From positions 27,601,403 to 27,665,402 of the forward strand of contig NC_052138.2 of the NCBI RefSeq assembly GCF_016086655.4: a stretch of DNA of 64,000 bases, read 5' to 3'. The notes beneath the pieces were generated by a model that did no database searches, had not been told where the DNA came from, and was given only the letters and a program-made list of their open reading frames with translations. Of the stretch, positions 38,801-51,120 are shown one piece after another (positions within the stretch are counted from its first letter, which is position 1; each line of letters opens with the position of its first letter). The stretch comes from Lepeophtheirus salmonis (Eukaryota > Arthropoda > Copepoda > Siphonostomatoida > Caligidae). A program made the position numbers and the translations under genes.

Positions 38801-41800
38801 AACTTTATATGTTTTTACGACTGATATCCAGGATTGAACTGGAAAAGATCGAGACTGAACTGGGCAAGACTGCTGTGTTGGGTCCCACATAAGGACCGAT
38901 ATAAAAGTAGATCTAGGAGCCTATCCTTAATGCCGATTCGCCTAATGCCACTTTGCACCATGGAGACGCCCTTTATTGTCAAGTTATTTGTTTCCATGTA
39001 CAGACTGTTATTGTTTGTGAAGTAGGACATATTGAATAAATAATATATATTACTTATCATTCCTTACGTTTAGGTTGTCTTAATTACGTTTTTCGTAATT
39101 TAATCATGCTACTTCAATTTTTGGGGTTCCCAGTCTGTTTTATTGTCATGGTATAAAATATATGAATTGAACTAAAAAAATATTTTAATTCTTTATACTA
39201 TTATTGTCAATCAATCTTATCCTTCATTTCATAAGTATTCTATTCCTTTAAAAAAAGCTTTTAGTTACTCAAGAAAAGGAAAAAGAAAAAAGATAATCAG
39301 TTTATGGATAAATCCTGTGTACCTGGTAGGCGCTGGAACTATACGGCCTCCACTCCTGCTAATAATTTATTGGTTCAAATTTAGTCTCTTTTAAAAATTG
39401 AACACTAAAATTTAAAAGAAAACTTTTTTTCTCCTTTAAAAAAGATTATTTCTCAAATTTGGATATTAAAAAAAAACTTTTTGTCAAATTTATTAAAAAA
39501 CCCCACGGCCCAGCCCCTAATTGCTCGTATTATATGACTTATAGTGTTGCGAGTCTCCATATTTAGGACTGAAGACGCCATTCCCGTCCAGTTCCGTCTC
39601 AGTGCGGTCCAGTTCAGTACTACATGACAGTCCTAAAAGTTATAAAGTTCGGTACTTGATGACGTTGCTTAACTTTATTTCTTGCTTGTTTCATTAATAA
39701 TACTAATACTGTCAGCCAGAATGACAGACGGTCTTCAGGACCAGTTCTTCAAACAGGTCTGGTCCTAATAAATAATGGCTGACACAACACTATTAGCAAA
39801 TGCATTCATAACGTTTTTAAGTACAAAAACGGTCCAACAGTTCAAATCGAAGGTTTCTAAACTCATATATCAAATATAAAAATTAAGGCGCTATAAAGTT
39901 AGACTTTATTTTTTGTATAAAAACAGCAATTCCTTCCCCATTGAGTCCTGCATTTCAGTCTTAAAACTAATTATGTTCGGTCCTTCAAGACGTCACTCAA
40001 ATGTATTCCTTGTTTGCTTAATTAGCTCTGGTACTGACTTACCGAAGGACCGATAGTCTTAAGGATCGTTCTTAAGACTGCACTGGGCCGATTAAATAAG
40101 CACTGACTCAACATTAGTCACGTGACCTCCAAATGAACTCTTTCAAAAAGGTCTTTAGCAATGTGTACATACAATAATTATATATAATGTATATATATAT
40201 ATATATGAAGATCTATCAACTAATTGTTGAACAATTAAGAGTATTGACCCTATGTACTACTTTTTTCAAGAAATATAAATAGGTACAACTAATATTAAGG
40301 TACATAATGTAGATATGACATAATTGGAGGGCTTTTTCTTCTTCTCAATACGAAAGTAAGTCGTGATCCCAATTTGATTTGGATTGATTCCAATAGGATA
40401 GGGGTATTCAATGAAAATTCAAAGAGGTCCAGTACCAGAAAATTTCCTAAAGCAGTGGTCCGAAACATTACAATGTTATATACTTGCTCTATAACTCAGT
40501 CTCATATTTATTAAAGTAGCCCAGTATGTAGCCAAAAAACTGATTGTCAAATCAAATAAAGACGGAACAATTCAAAAATATTTCAACAATATTATTTATC
40601 GATTTCCACATTGAACGGGAGGGATTATAAATAAAAAGTACTCTCTGCATGAATTCGAGTAAAAAAAGCATTGTTTTTTCAAAATAAAATATATTACAAA
40701 GAGCTTTAGAAAAATAACCCCAAGTCCGATTCCATACAAAATTATTTAAGTTCGGACTTGTTCACACCACTTCTACTAAAGTGTCCGCAAGGGGAGGGCT
40801 AAAGGTGTTGTAACTCCCCCCTCATATTAAGAATGTTTTTATTCTTACAAGAAAATTTAATAAAGATAAAAATAATATTCGAAATTTAATTAAATTTTTT
40901 AAATTTTTTTTCAAAAAATTTAATTTTTGTGAATAACCATTAATTTTGGAATTTTTTTCCGTAATATTTAATACTGGAATTTTTTTTCCAAAAACTTCTT
41001 ACTTGCAAATTGAATTTTGGAACTTTTTTTTCCAAAAATCTCATTTTTTCTAAACAGATCAGGATTTTTGAATTTTTTTATTTTTTTTCCAAAAATTGTA
41101 ATTTTTGGATTAATAAAAAAACAAGCCTATCCCCAAAAACATATATACATAATCCAACTGATGCCCCTGTCTCCTGCCTATTTTACAAAAACTGCTACTT
41201 GCAATTTAATTATGTATTATTATCTTTTAATTATTATTATTATAAACAGAAAGCTTGAGTCCGGAGTAATTGATTTATTAATGTTGTTATTGATGTATGT
41301 ATGCAGATATTTGCAAATTAGCAATCCCAAATATCGCATAATTTAATTTGAATTTATAATAATTTGCATTTAATTGCATAGGTATTGACTGTATAATTTT
41401 CTTGCAACAAGTTGCCTTTCATAATGGAGACTAGTGTTATGTTTCGATCTGGATTACCAAGATCGAACTTTACTTTTCTATAAAAAAAATTAATAAAATT
41501 TTTCATTTTTTTAAATTTATCTTCTAAAAAGTCCTCTTTTTGTATGTGGGAAAGGGATCAAGACCCCCAAAACTTTTAAAAAGCCAAACTAATTTGGTTC
41601 TACTTTGTTTTACAATAATCCGGTATTAGAATATGGTCAAAAAAATTGTCTTGATCCGTTCCTAATACAGATGGGGATTTTTGAATTTTTTTTTCAAAAA
41701 AAAAAAAAAAACCCATCCCCCAAAATATATATATATATATAATCCTGCTAATGCCCCTGTTAGTCCTTAGTACTAGTCCTTCAATGTAAGCCCATGGAAT

Positions 41801-44800
41801 TTTCCATTAAAATATTGATTTGCACATATCATGCCAAAAAATCATTTTTTAATTATAAACTAAAATACAACATAAAACGAGCTCAAAATATTTTTACTTA
41901 GATAAATAATTTATTCAATTATTGTCCGGAATAATTTGAAAAAGGAGAAGAAAATAAGAATCCTTGACGTCACGAAGGATTCTTTTTAACTTCTTTAAGG
42001 TCCTCTGTCCTAAAAAAAAACAATCTTTGTAATCATTGGTATAATGTTTTAAATGTCAGGCGAAATATCCTTCCAAATCCCTCTTGAAAAAATTACTTTG
42101 CATCGAACCGGAAAAAAGTTCGTTCTTGGACCGCGTCTCATCACTAATAACAGTGGTTCAATGAATAATTTATTTATCAAATAGTTTTTTTTTTTTCAGT
42201 GAATTTCATCACTGTATTACTCTTTTATCAACTTTAGACTTTGTTTTTAGTAGCAATTAAACCTAAACTATGTATTTGGAATCAAGTGACAACATGAACC
42301 ATTCACATAGAGATTTGTAGAGAAGAATTATATTACATATTCAATGTATTAAGTCCTCCTCTAATCGTAGCTTTTATATATATGTGACTGTTCTGTTTTT
42401 GGTTAAAATATTATTTCACTGCACATAAACATTTTTTGGTGGTGAGAACAAAAAAACGGAATTTAGCAAAGTTTGAAGCCATTAAGACCATTTTTTGGTG
42501 TGGTACAAGACATTTTGATTAGAATGAGTGGAGTTTTTGGTCAAAAAATGATATTAAAACCGGTAATTAGTGTTCCATTGCGTCCTACAGAAATGTCCCA
42601 CAGTGACGTCTGTGTAAAAACTTTTCCTTCATCAAACAAAACACAAATGGAAAATGTATTTTATAAGGTCAAAAAGGATACTTTTTTTCACAGTTTTTAG
42701 GGAGTGTTAATAAGGGTTCGGGGAATGTTCATATGAAACTGTTGGGGTTCCGTACCTTCAATAAGATTAAGAACCACTGATTTAAGATTTACTTAATGAT
42801 TTTTGTCTCCTTGTTTTGTCAAAGAGGAGCGGGAGTACCTGGCCTCAGAGAGTTATTAAGTGTCGACAAGCAGACAAAACAGACAAAAAATTTAGTTTAA
42901 TAATAAAGATATGTAATCCTCATTTCTTTTTTAAGCTACGCACGCTCGTTCCTATATGGTTATTTCTTAACATTACTTTAATATTATAGATATGAACTGA
43001 CCACTCCCTTGTTCTTTACTCTTTTAATATGACGCGCTGTGCTTAAGCATAGCAAAATGAACCCCTAGTTGAGATGATAGTTGTTGCACAAAAATGAACA
43101 ATGTTTTTTTTTAATAAAAAAGACAAATTGCAAATCAGAAAGGCTTATCCAAAAAACAAGACTGTCTAATATACATATATATATATTAGATTGTACTGAA
43201 ATGATTGGGTTCCCACAGTAAGACAAGAAATTACATTCAAAAGTTTTAAAAAGTACTCAATAGTCTCCTCCGGCTTGAATAGTGTCGTGACAATGTTTCT
43301 CCAACTTCCACAACTGCCTGGAGAGCTCCTCTTCGTTCACTAACTTCAATAATTGAACGCTGCGTGTGAGGTTTTCATTGCCTGCAAATCATTATACCGG
43401 AGCAGGTGCTTCAGCTTACGGAAGAGAAATCGGTCACAGAGATTGAACTCCGGGCTGTAAGGTCTCTGTTTGATCTTTCCATCTTTCTCCCCCTTAAGAA
43501 CTACCTGGTGTCGTTGGCTATGTGGAGACATGCGTAGTCCTACATGAACAGACTTTCATTCAGATGAGTTTGTCCTTTTTTTTGGTGAAAGGGTTTGTTC
43601 TTTACCAGATCCTTGATTTGGGTCATGTTGTTGGGTGTCCTTTTCTCCAGGACAAGTCCTGATGAGACACCTTTCTCGAGCTTAAAAGTGCTATCCTGGA
43701 TCTCATTAAACCACCGAAAGATGGTTGCATGACTAGGACAGGCATCAGGGTAAACAATAGTGAGGTCGGTGTGGATCTCAGATACTGTTTGGCCCAGTTT
43801 GTAGCGTATCAAATGTAGGAGCGAAAAATTGTGAGTCTCCATGTTCAGTGGCGAATGGAGAAACATGTGCAAATGTGGTAAGTAGGCATTACCTATTGAG
43901 TCTCTGATTAGCTAGGGAATGTTTTTCCACCATAAAATTCATAAGAAAATTGATGCTAGTTGAATTTTGTAGCTAACTCTACTTCTTTCCCTTCAAACGA
44001 ATCTGTCTCAACCGTTTCGGAACAGGCTAATGAAAATATATATAATATGCAAAAACGAAAACAAAAGATAAAAAAAATCAATTTAGTAGAAATGAATATT
44101 TTATAGAATTTCTATTAAAGGATTGAACATCTACAACTGTTGTATATATATATTCATTGTATACATATATGTACCCTCAAATGATTTTTCGTGTTTGTTT
44201 TTCTAAACTATTTTGCTTTCCAATTGGGAACACATGAATTTAATAACATTCATTATTATATTATATAAAAAGTTTAAAAAAAGAATTGAAATTTATAAAA
44301 ACTAATAATAATAACTAATTTTTTCTTGCACGGGAAAAATATAGCGGCTTATTTTTAAGTATTAGGAGGGGAACTAAATGCTTTGTGAAGTGGGGGGGGC
44401 AGTGATTTTTAAGCTGCTTGGTGTTGCTATGTTAGAAAAAACTTCAGATTCCATATATTTTTGCCCTTTTAAACCTGTTTTATCTAATAGATAATGATAA
44501 AAAAGACATCTTGGCATTTTGTTACATAACAAAAGTACAAAAGTTTTGAGCCTAGATATTTTAATTTTGTTAGTAAATTACGGGAAAGTTTCCCAATGGC
44601 AATTAGGATAGGCCTAAAACTGCTAAAAAAACCTGCAATCCGGTCATTTCTATCAGTACGGTCCTAATACAATTTGTCAGTCCAAGGACTGGTCCTTATC
44701 TGTCTTGTATGGTGACTACAAAGGCTGAAATGACGCAATTACTAGCTACCTTCTGTCAAACGTTCAACATAATCTTTTTCAGAGAAACGGGATTCCTTAC

Positions 44801-47800
44801 AATTAAAGTTGGATGTGTGTGGCTTGAAAAGGAATTTCAAATAAAAGAATATTTTAAAAATAATCCCTCATGGGATTATTTTTTTAAAGAGAAAACAGAG
44901 GAAAAAAAAATTATTTTTAGGATTTATTTTCTAAAAAAACATCATTCGATCAAATTATGCATCAGAGCAAAATAACCAAGGTCCACAGAAATATAATCCT
45001 GCTTGCCAGATTGGCCTTTTTTTGAAGCAGTTTGGCCTTGAAAAATTAGAATTGAACTGGAAACAATAACAAGTGTTGTATGCAAGGAGCTTTTACAATA
45101 GAAATTTATCTAATAAATATTTATAATAGATCGTTTTAGTTTATAATCGTGCTATAAACTCAATAAATATACATAAAATCTTTACTATTTTTCATTGATT
45201 ATCTTTTAGATGGTATGTTTACACTATTATTTTATTATTATAGTATATAAAAAAACACGACATGACGGGAATATACCACACAATACGAAGAGTTATGCGT
45301 AATCCATGGTGTTTGAACCGCGTAATGTGGAGACCTCCTATACTGTCAATAAGCATTGACAGCTAATAAATATATATAACAAAATATAGTTCAAATAAGA
45401 AAATTTGTAAATTGTAAGAATCAATTATAATTCATACTTGTTAGTGGCGGTTTATAATAAGAAATTTGAAGAAAATCCAACTTAGTTTTTAAAATATATC
45501 ATTTGATAACTGAAAGTAGGAATTTTTCTCATCTAAACATTGTTTAATTATGACTTGAATTCATGGATATATGCACTCAAGCATCCTTATTTCAAGCTTC
45601 TTAGACAAAAGGTATTTGGAATTTGTGGATCAAGCTCTCCTAAGCTCTAGAGATTTATCTAGACCACCACAAATGTATTGCTTAAAATATTTTGGGCTAC
45701 TTATAAATGTTTGTTCATTTATCATGACATTTAATGACCTACTTACTTTTTTAATTAAAAGATTCTTTGCGTGTCATTTTCATTTAGTACTTATATCTAT
45801 AACTGCTGACATACAAAAAGAACTAAAGGTCAAAAGTATTAAATAATGGTTGAGTTGATAATTAGAGATTAATGCACTATTTTCTACACACATTTAATAG
45901 TTATGTTCCGTGAGCTGAATTTTGCTGCCCGAGTATTTTCGAGTTTATAAAAAAACACTCGAGGAATTATGAGCTCTACTCGTAATTAGCTTGAATACTC
46001 GGTATTCGTTTGAATACTCATCACTCAAAAAAATTACTTACAATTTATGCCTAACATGTATGTTTGGGGTGATAAAGACAAAAGTTCATTGATTTAGGGG
46101 GACTAAAGCCCCCTAAGTCCACCCCCTGTGGACGCCCTGACACTATCTAATACTTTTTTCACGTTCAAAAATTCGTCAGTAAATAAATCAAATTAAAAAT
46201 TTGTCATTTAAATTTTTTTCCCCTTCTCTAATCAGTAGTATTACGATTGACATTCTTAACCGGCACAGATGAAGAAGCTTTTTTTTCTCTAGTGTACGTA
46301 AAACTTTTTGAATCCAAATTTTAAAAAAATACATTTTCGAGGATTTACATACTTAAATATTCTCAAAAATAATTTTTTACGAGTTACAAGTAAATACTCG
46401 CATTTTAGACATACGATCCTAGTTTTTGATACAATTTTTTTTCTTTTTTTTTGTATACTTAATAAAACTTGAGCTCCAGTTTAAAAGTTTTGTTCTTGAC
46501 ACTTCATTAATAATTAATAAACATGAACTATTAGCAAATATATTTAATACATTTCAGATATCATCCAAACCGTCCCCCAATAGTTCCTTAGCACGCCAGG
46601 AGCTAGAAATGTCATCTTTGGACTCCAACAAAGGTTGGAAATTTTAATGGACGCATTAGTTATAAATTATGCAAAATGATATTTTCTATATGATTCCAGG
46701 GATTTCTTCGAAGAAAAGTGGTTCGTCTTCCAGTTTATTAGCCTCAAGTCATGCAAATCATATCCTCAATAAATCCTCCATGTATCAAAAGGCGCCCTCA
46801 TCCACATCTTCCTCGGGGGACTCAATGTCGAAAATGCCACCATTTCTTATGAGCAATCGACAAGACATGGAACTCTTTTCCTCACCTTTACCACATTCCA
46901 AAGGGAGCTTCCACTCTAATAGCTCAACACCAAAGTGTTTATCTTATAATCGGGCAGGGAGCTACGGCTCTTTTGGCAACCGTCAAGGAGCTTCCTCATC
47001 TTTTGGGCCACCTTTGCATGTATGTACACTTATCAATTATAATATAATTGCAAAACTGCCAACCAAGGGAGTGAAAAATAAGTTTTTGTGAAAATTTGTC
47101 GAAAAAAAAAAAATTTTTTGAGAAAATTTTTAGCAAAGAATAAATTTAATGGTTATTATTTTTGGTTGGTGTGACAGTTTGGAATTTTCTGTATTCAAAA
47201 TTCCGTTTATCTGGGGAAAATGAAAAAAAAAAAAGAATTAGCTCTAAAATTTTGACATTTTGACTTTTCTAAAACTTATTATGCCAAATGTGGGATTTAT
47301 AAAAATATTTTGTCAAATTTATCATTTATGATAAACATGCTGTCAATATTGTGAAATATTTATCAAAAAGATCACAAAAAAAAAAAAATCCTTGTTACGG
47401 CCATTCGCCGACTTTAGCCCTCAAATATCTGAGGAATAAATAATATGTTCAAAGACTTATAATATATAAAGCCACAACAAAGTAATGGTACCTGAGATCG
47501 TCTATAAATTTACTTTTTTTTTTACAACTTGAAGTTATACTCTTATTGTTTCTGTAAAATGTTATCCTGAAACAAAGTCGTAACTATATAAACGCCCTGG
47601 TATTTGAAGCAGAAAAGTCAGTAGATAATGTTGTATGAGACTATAGTCTGGGTAAACTTTATTTTCTCATATGACCTTCAATCTTGCTTTGTTTTTGCAT
47701 GACTCTCTACCCCAAAAAATTACATACCTAGATTATTTGATTAATTACTTATTGAGCTATAGAGATCCACTTTTTCAAGCTAGACACTTTATACTTAATA

Positions 47801-50800
47801 TAATATACTAATGTTTATATGGCCAAAATTTTTGTATAAAATCAGTTTTGACAGAATGCCAAAAGTATAACATAAAATGAAACTAAAACAGAACTTACAG
47901 ACGCCCAAAGATGGTTATGATAGACAAAATATTAATAATTGTTCAATGCAATGTCCCAGGGATTTCACATGCCAAAAATCAGCTCAATCCATCCAGTGTA
48001 ATAGATAGTACTGTAGTGAAATAAATACATAGAATGATTGAACAATAGACATCAGCTGGCAAAAAGGGTATAGGACGTAACATTTAGTTTTTATTCTTAC
48101 ATTAACAGGTTAAGAACTTCATTGATATAAATAGCAGTAATTTCTACTATGACAGACTCTGATAATGTAACTTCTTTCCTGGCGTTGAAACATAAATAAC
48201 TTTTGCGATGGCTACTCTTGACTACAGCAGACTGGATCTACTTTAGTTTTTCTATAGTAATTGCCAATCGAAATCCCTTTTCCCATTTATGTATTTCTTT
48301 CTCTATGGTCAATACCAGTGGCTCTCAAATGGGAGTACGCGTACAGTGGGGGACAGACCAGACTTCGCTTTATAGCTCTACAAAAACTACTAACTGTTTT
48401 GACCATATCATGTTTTCAAAGTGGGAATGAATTTTCCGTGGATGAATTTTAGATAGAATGAACTTTGTCTATGGTCTATACTAGAGATCTATGATCCGTG
48501 GCTCCGGAGCCGTATACATCTTGTTTATCCTGATGCTGCCGCTCATGGATGGGGTTCAGTAAACAATAGCAATTCAGTTTTTTGAATAATTCTTTTTTAA
48601 ATTCAGGTCAAGCCTCTGATGCATGCCCAAACGATGACAGCTAACAGCATTTTTTGTTTAATACCTGTATAATTAAATTTTTTAATTGATTTGAAAGAGA
48701 TCCTCAACTTGACTTTTTAAGAGTAGAATGTATAATTATTAAAACAATTTATACATATATGTATATGATATACTGGTAGTTGCATAAATACGCGGACTAT
48801 TTGTGGCAAATAATTAAATGTGTAATAAAATTCGTATGACGTATTTTTTTGAGAATTATATAACAGAGAATTTATTCTGGTATAAAATTTATTATAATTA
48901 CTTAATATAACCCCCATCAGCTGCTATGACACCCTCCAAGCGCCCGCGGAAGGCCTTGCACATATTCATGATGTAATGGTCTTCCATGGCTACCCATTGC
49001 TCATTGACGCTGGCCTTCAATGAGTCAAAATTCGGGTGGCGGGTAGTACAGGCCTTCTTCTCAATTTGCCACCACACACTGTAGTCAAGGGGATTCAAAT
49101 CAGGTGATTGATGTGGCCAAATGTTTTTGTGAAGGCCTCCTTCACATCATCCACATTGATTTTCCTTGTTCTGCCGGTCCAAACACCCTTCTTGACAAGC
49201 TTCTGGACCATGAACACAGTTGTCCTGGATAGTCCAGTGTCCTTAATTATCTCCTTGACAGACCTGCCGGCGCGGAGGAGAGTGGCAACCATATGACGTT
49301 TGTCCTCGTCATTCATCGTAAACAACTTTGTTTGATGCGAGTAAGAAAAACAAAAACAAAGCCAAAAGATTTACCGAGTTACTTGTGCTGGAATTTTTTA
49401 TTTCCGGTCACGGAACCTCGAGATATAAGCGTTTAAAAATTAGTCCGCGTATTTATGCAACTACCCGTACATGTCAAAAAGTATTTGCGGCTCTAAGTGT
49501 TTTCTTTTTCGTGGTAAATGGGTACAAATGGCTCTTTAAGTGGGAAAGGTTGCCGACCCCAGGTCTATACAGACAGACCACAAATATATACGCCTTTATA
49601 TGATTTATGAGTATTTTCAGGAGTACTAACCCAATTAACACTGTTTAACTTTTTCCAGATGGACGGTTATGGCCACTCTCACTATTCAGTCCCGGGTATT
49701 TTTTACCATCCCTCTCTACATCCAGATCCATATGGTAAAGCTGTATATGAAGGCTCTGGAGAAGAGACATATGAGTCTGCCTCTATTTGTCATTACGGTA
49801 TTCATCCTGGAGTGTATCCGACGCCCCCACCTTCATGGTATTATCCTGTTGTCTTTAAAAATCCTTTAAACACCAAGGATGAGGAAGATGGAAACTGTAC
49901 CTCGGGATACTGCGAGGGAGACGAATTCCCATCCAATAGTAATATTCTTTCTTCGCAAAAAGATTCAGGTAAATATTAATTTAGGAAATATATGTTACGT
50001 ATTAGAATATAGCCAATATACCGGCCAGCTTTGTTTTTGTTTTAGTGTTCTTTTAATTAATCAGATGGGGTTGCACTGATTTAGTATAAGTAAACATTAG
50101 AGTATCACAGTTACTCCATCTGACCTAGGAATTGTATTTAAAGTCCTAGAAACGACTGAGACGCAAACCTATGCACATTGATTTCAAGAGAATAATATCT
50201 CCTAAGTGCATTGTCCATTGGGCTACGTCATTCCATTCAGCAATTTTTATATCTCTAAAAGCAAAGAATCCAAAGTAATTTCTTTCTCAATTAATCACTT
50301 ACACAAAATTTTGTGGTTTATTTTATTGTCAACTGTCAATGTTTATGCTTCTCTTCCTCTCATAAATGTTCTGGACATTAATTGGTTCAAGTAGAAGTAG
50401 CCTTTTTGCCGCTAGAGTGGTGAACAATATCTAACAGTTACATGGGCTTACTTCGCTTACACAAAAATAAACATTGTACATTCCTGTCAACTGACAATGT
50501 TTCAGTTTCTTTTCATCTAATAAGTGTTCTGAACGTTGATGGGTTGAAATAGAATTAGTTATTTTCCAGCTGTACACAATTCTCCATAATTATCAAATAA
50601 TAATTCTATAGTTCAAAAAATTGGATAACTACCAGGGCTTTTTTTTTTCTTATTTTTTGGAAGAATAAGCGGCGACCATTAAAAACTTGAATTCTTTGTC
50701 AAATGAGCCATCAATAAAATATAATTTAGTTCACCAATTAAAAATAGTCAGAAAGACATTTTTTTTAATAAAATGCTTGGATTTTTGATGGAGTATAATT

Positions 50801-51086
50801 ATATCAGTGCATTTCTTTGAGATAAGTGAACACGCACACATTTGCTATCTGATTCCTCTGTTTCATTCTATGAACAACTTGTTGTTGACAAAAAAAAAAA
50901 AAAAAACAGTACGGATACACTGTTCATTTAATGAATATACTTGTACAAACTGTTCCTTTAATGAATATACTTGTACAAACTGTTCCTTTTCTTTTTTCTA
51001 TCTTTAAACTCAACCTTTCTCGCAACTAAAATTGGACAATTAATTTACTATTGTTTTTTTCTCCCAAGTAATCATTATAACCCCCA

Positions 51087-51120
<34 letters not shown>

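Larger units (their letters stand above)
38036..46557 (+). other. robo: 8.5-kb robo intron H
   Basis: The intron holds family P repeats at 38636-38880, 39540-39795 and 39945-40115, a mariner tail at 38820-39020, family W at 40779-41185 and a mariner-like copy at 43200-43880. The remainder (about 41.8-43.2 and 43.9-46.5 kb) is AT-rich with short homopolymers, and no exon is recognised. A small + strand frame at 44709-44975 has no known domain. Confidence 0.8.
48482..49562. mobile_element. hAT-like non-autonomous element with 8-bp duplication, host of a nested mariner
   Basis: The left end reads TAGAGATCTATGATCCGTGG then CTCCGGAGCC. The right end, read inward, is CTGGGGTCGGCAACCTTTCC then CACTTAAAGAGCC, a typical hAT terminal sequence. 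Both sides carry GTCTATAC (48474-48481 and 49563-49570), the 8-bp target duplication expected of hAT. Removing the nested mariner leaves about 385 bp, so this is a MITE-sized hAT derivative with no transposase. Confidence 0.8.
47020..49658 (+). other. robo: robo intron J with nested transposon
   Basis: A GT-AG intron. 48482-49562 holds a hAT-like element carrying a mariner. A hAT-like end motif, GTGGCTCTCAAATGGGAGTA, also appears at 48319-48339. The part 47.0-48.3 kb shows only AT-rich sequence. Confidence 0.75.

Noticed and set aside
44709..44975. + strand open frame of 88 codons
   Set aside because: Lys/Phe-rich AT-driven translation without motifs or splice context.
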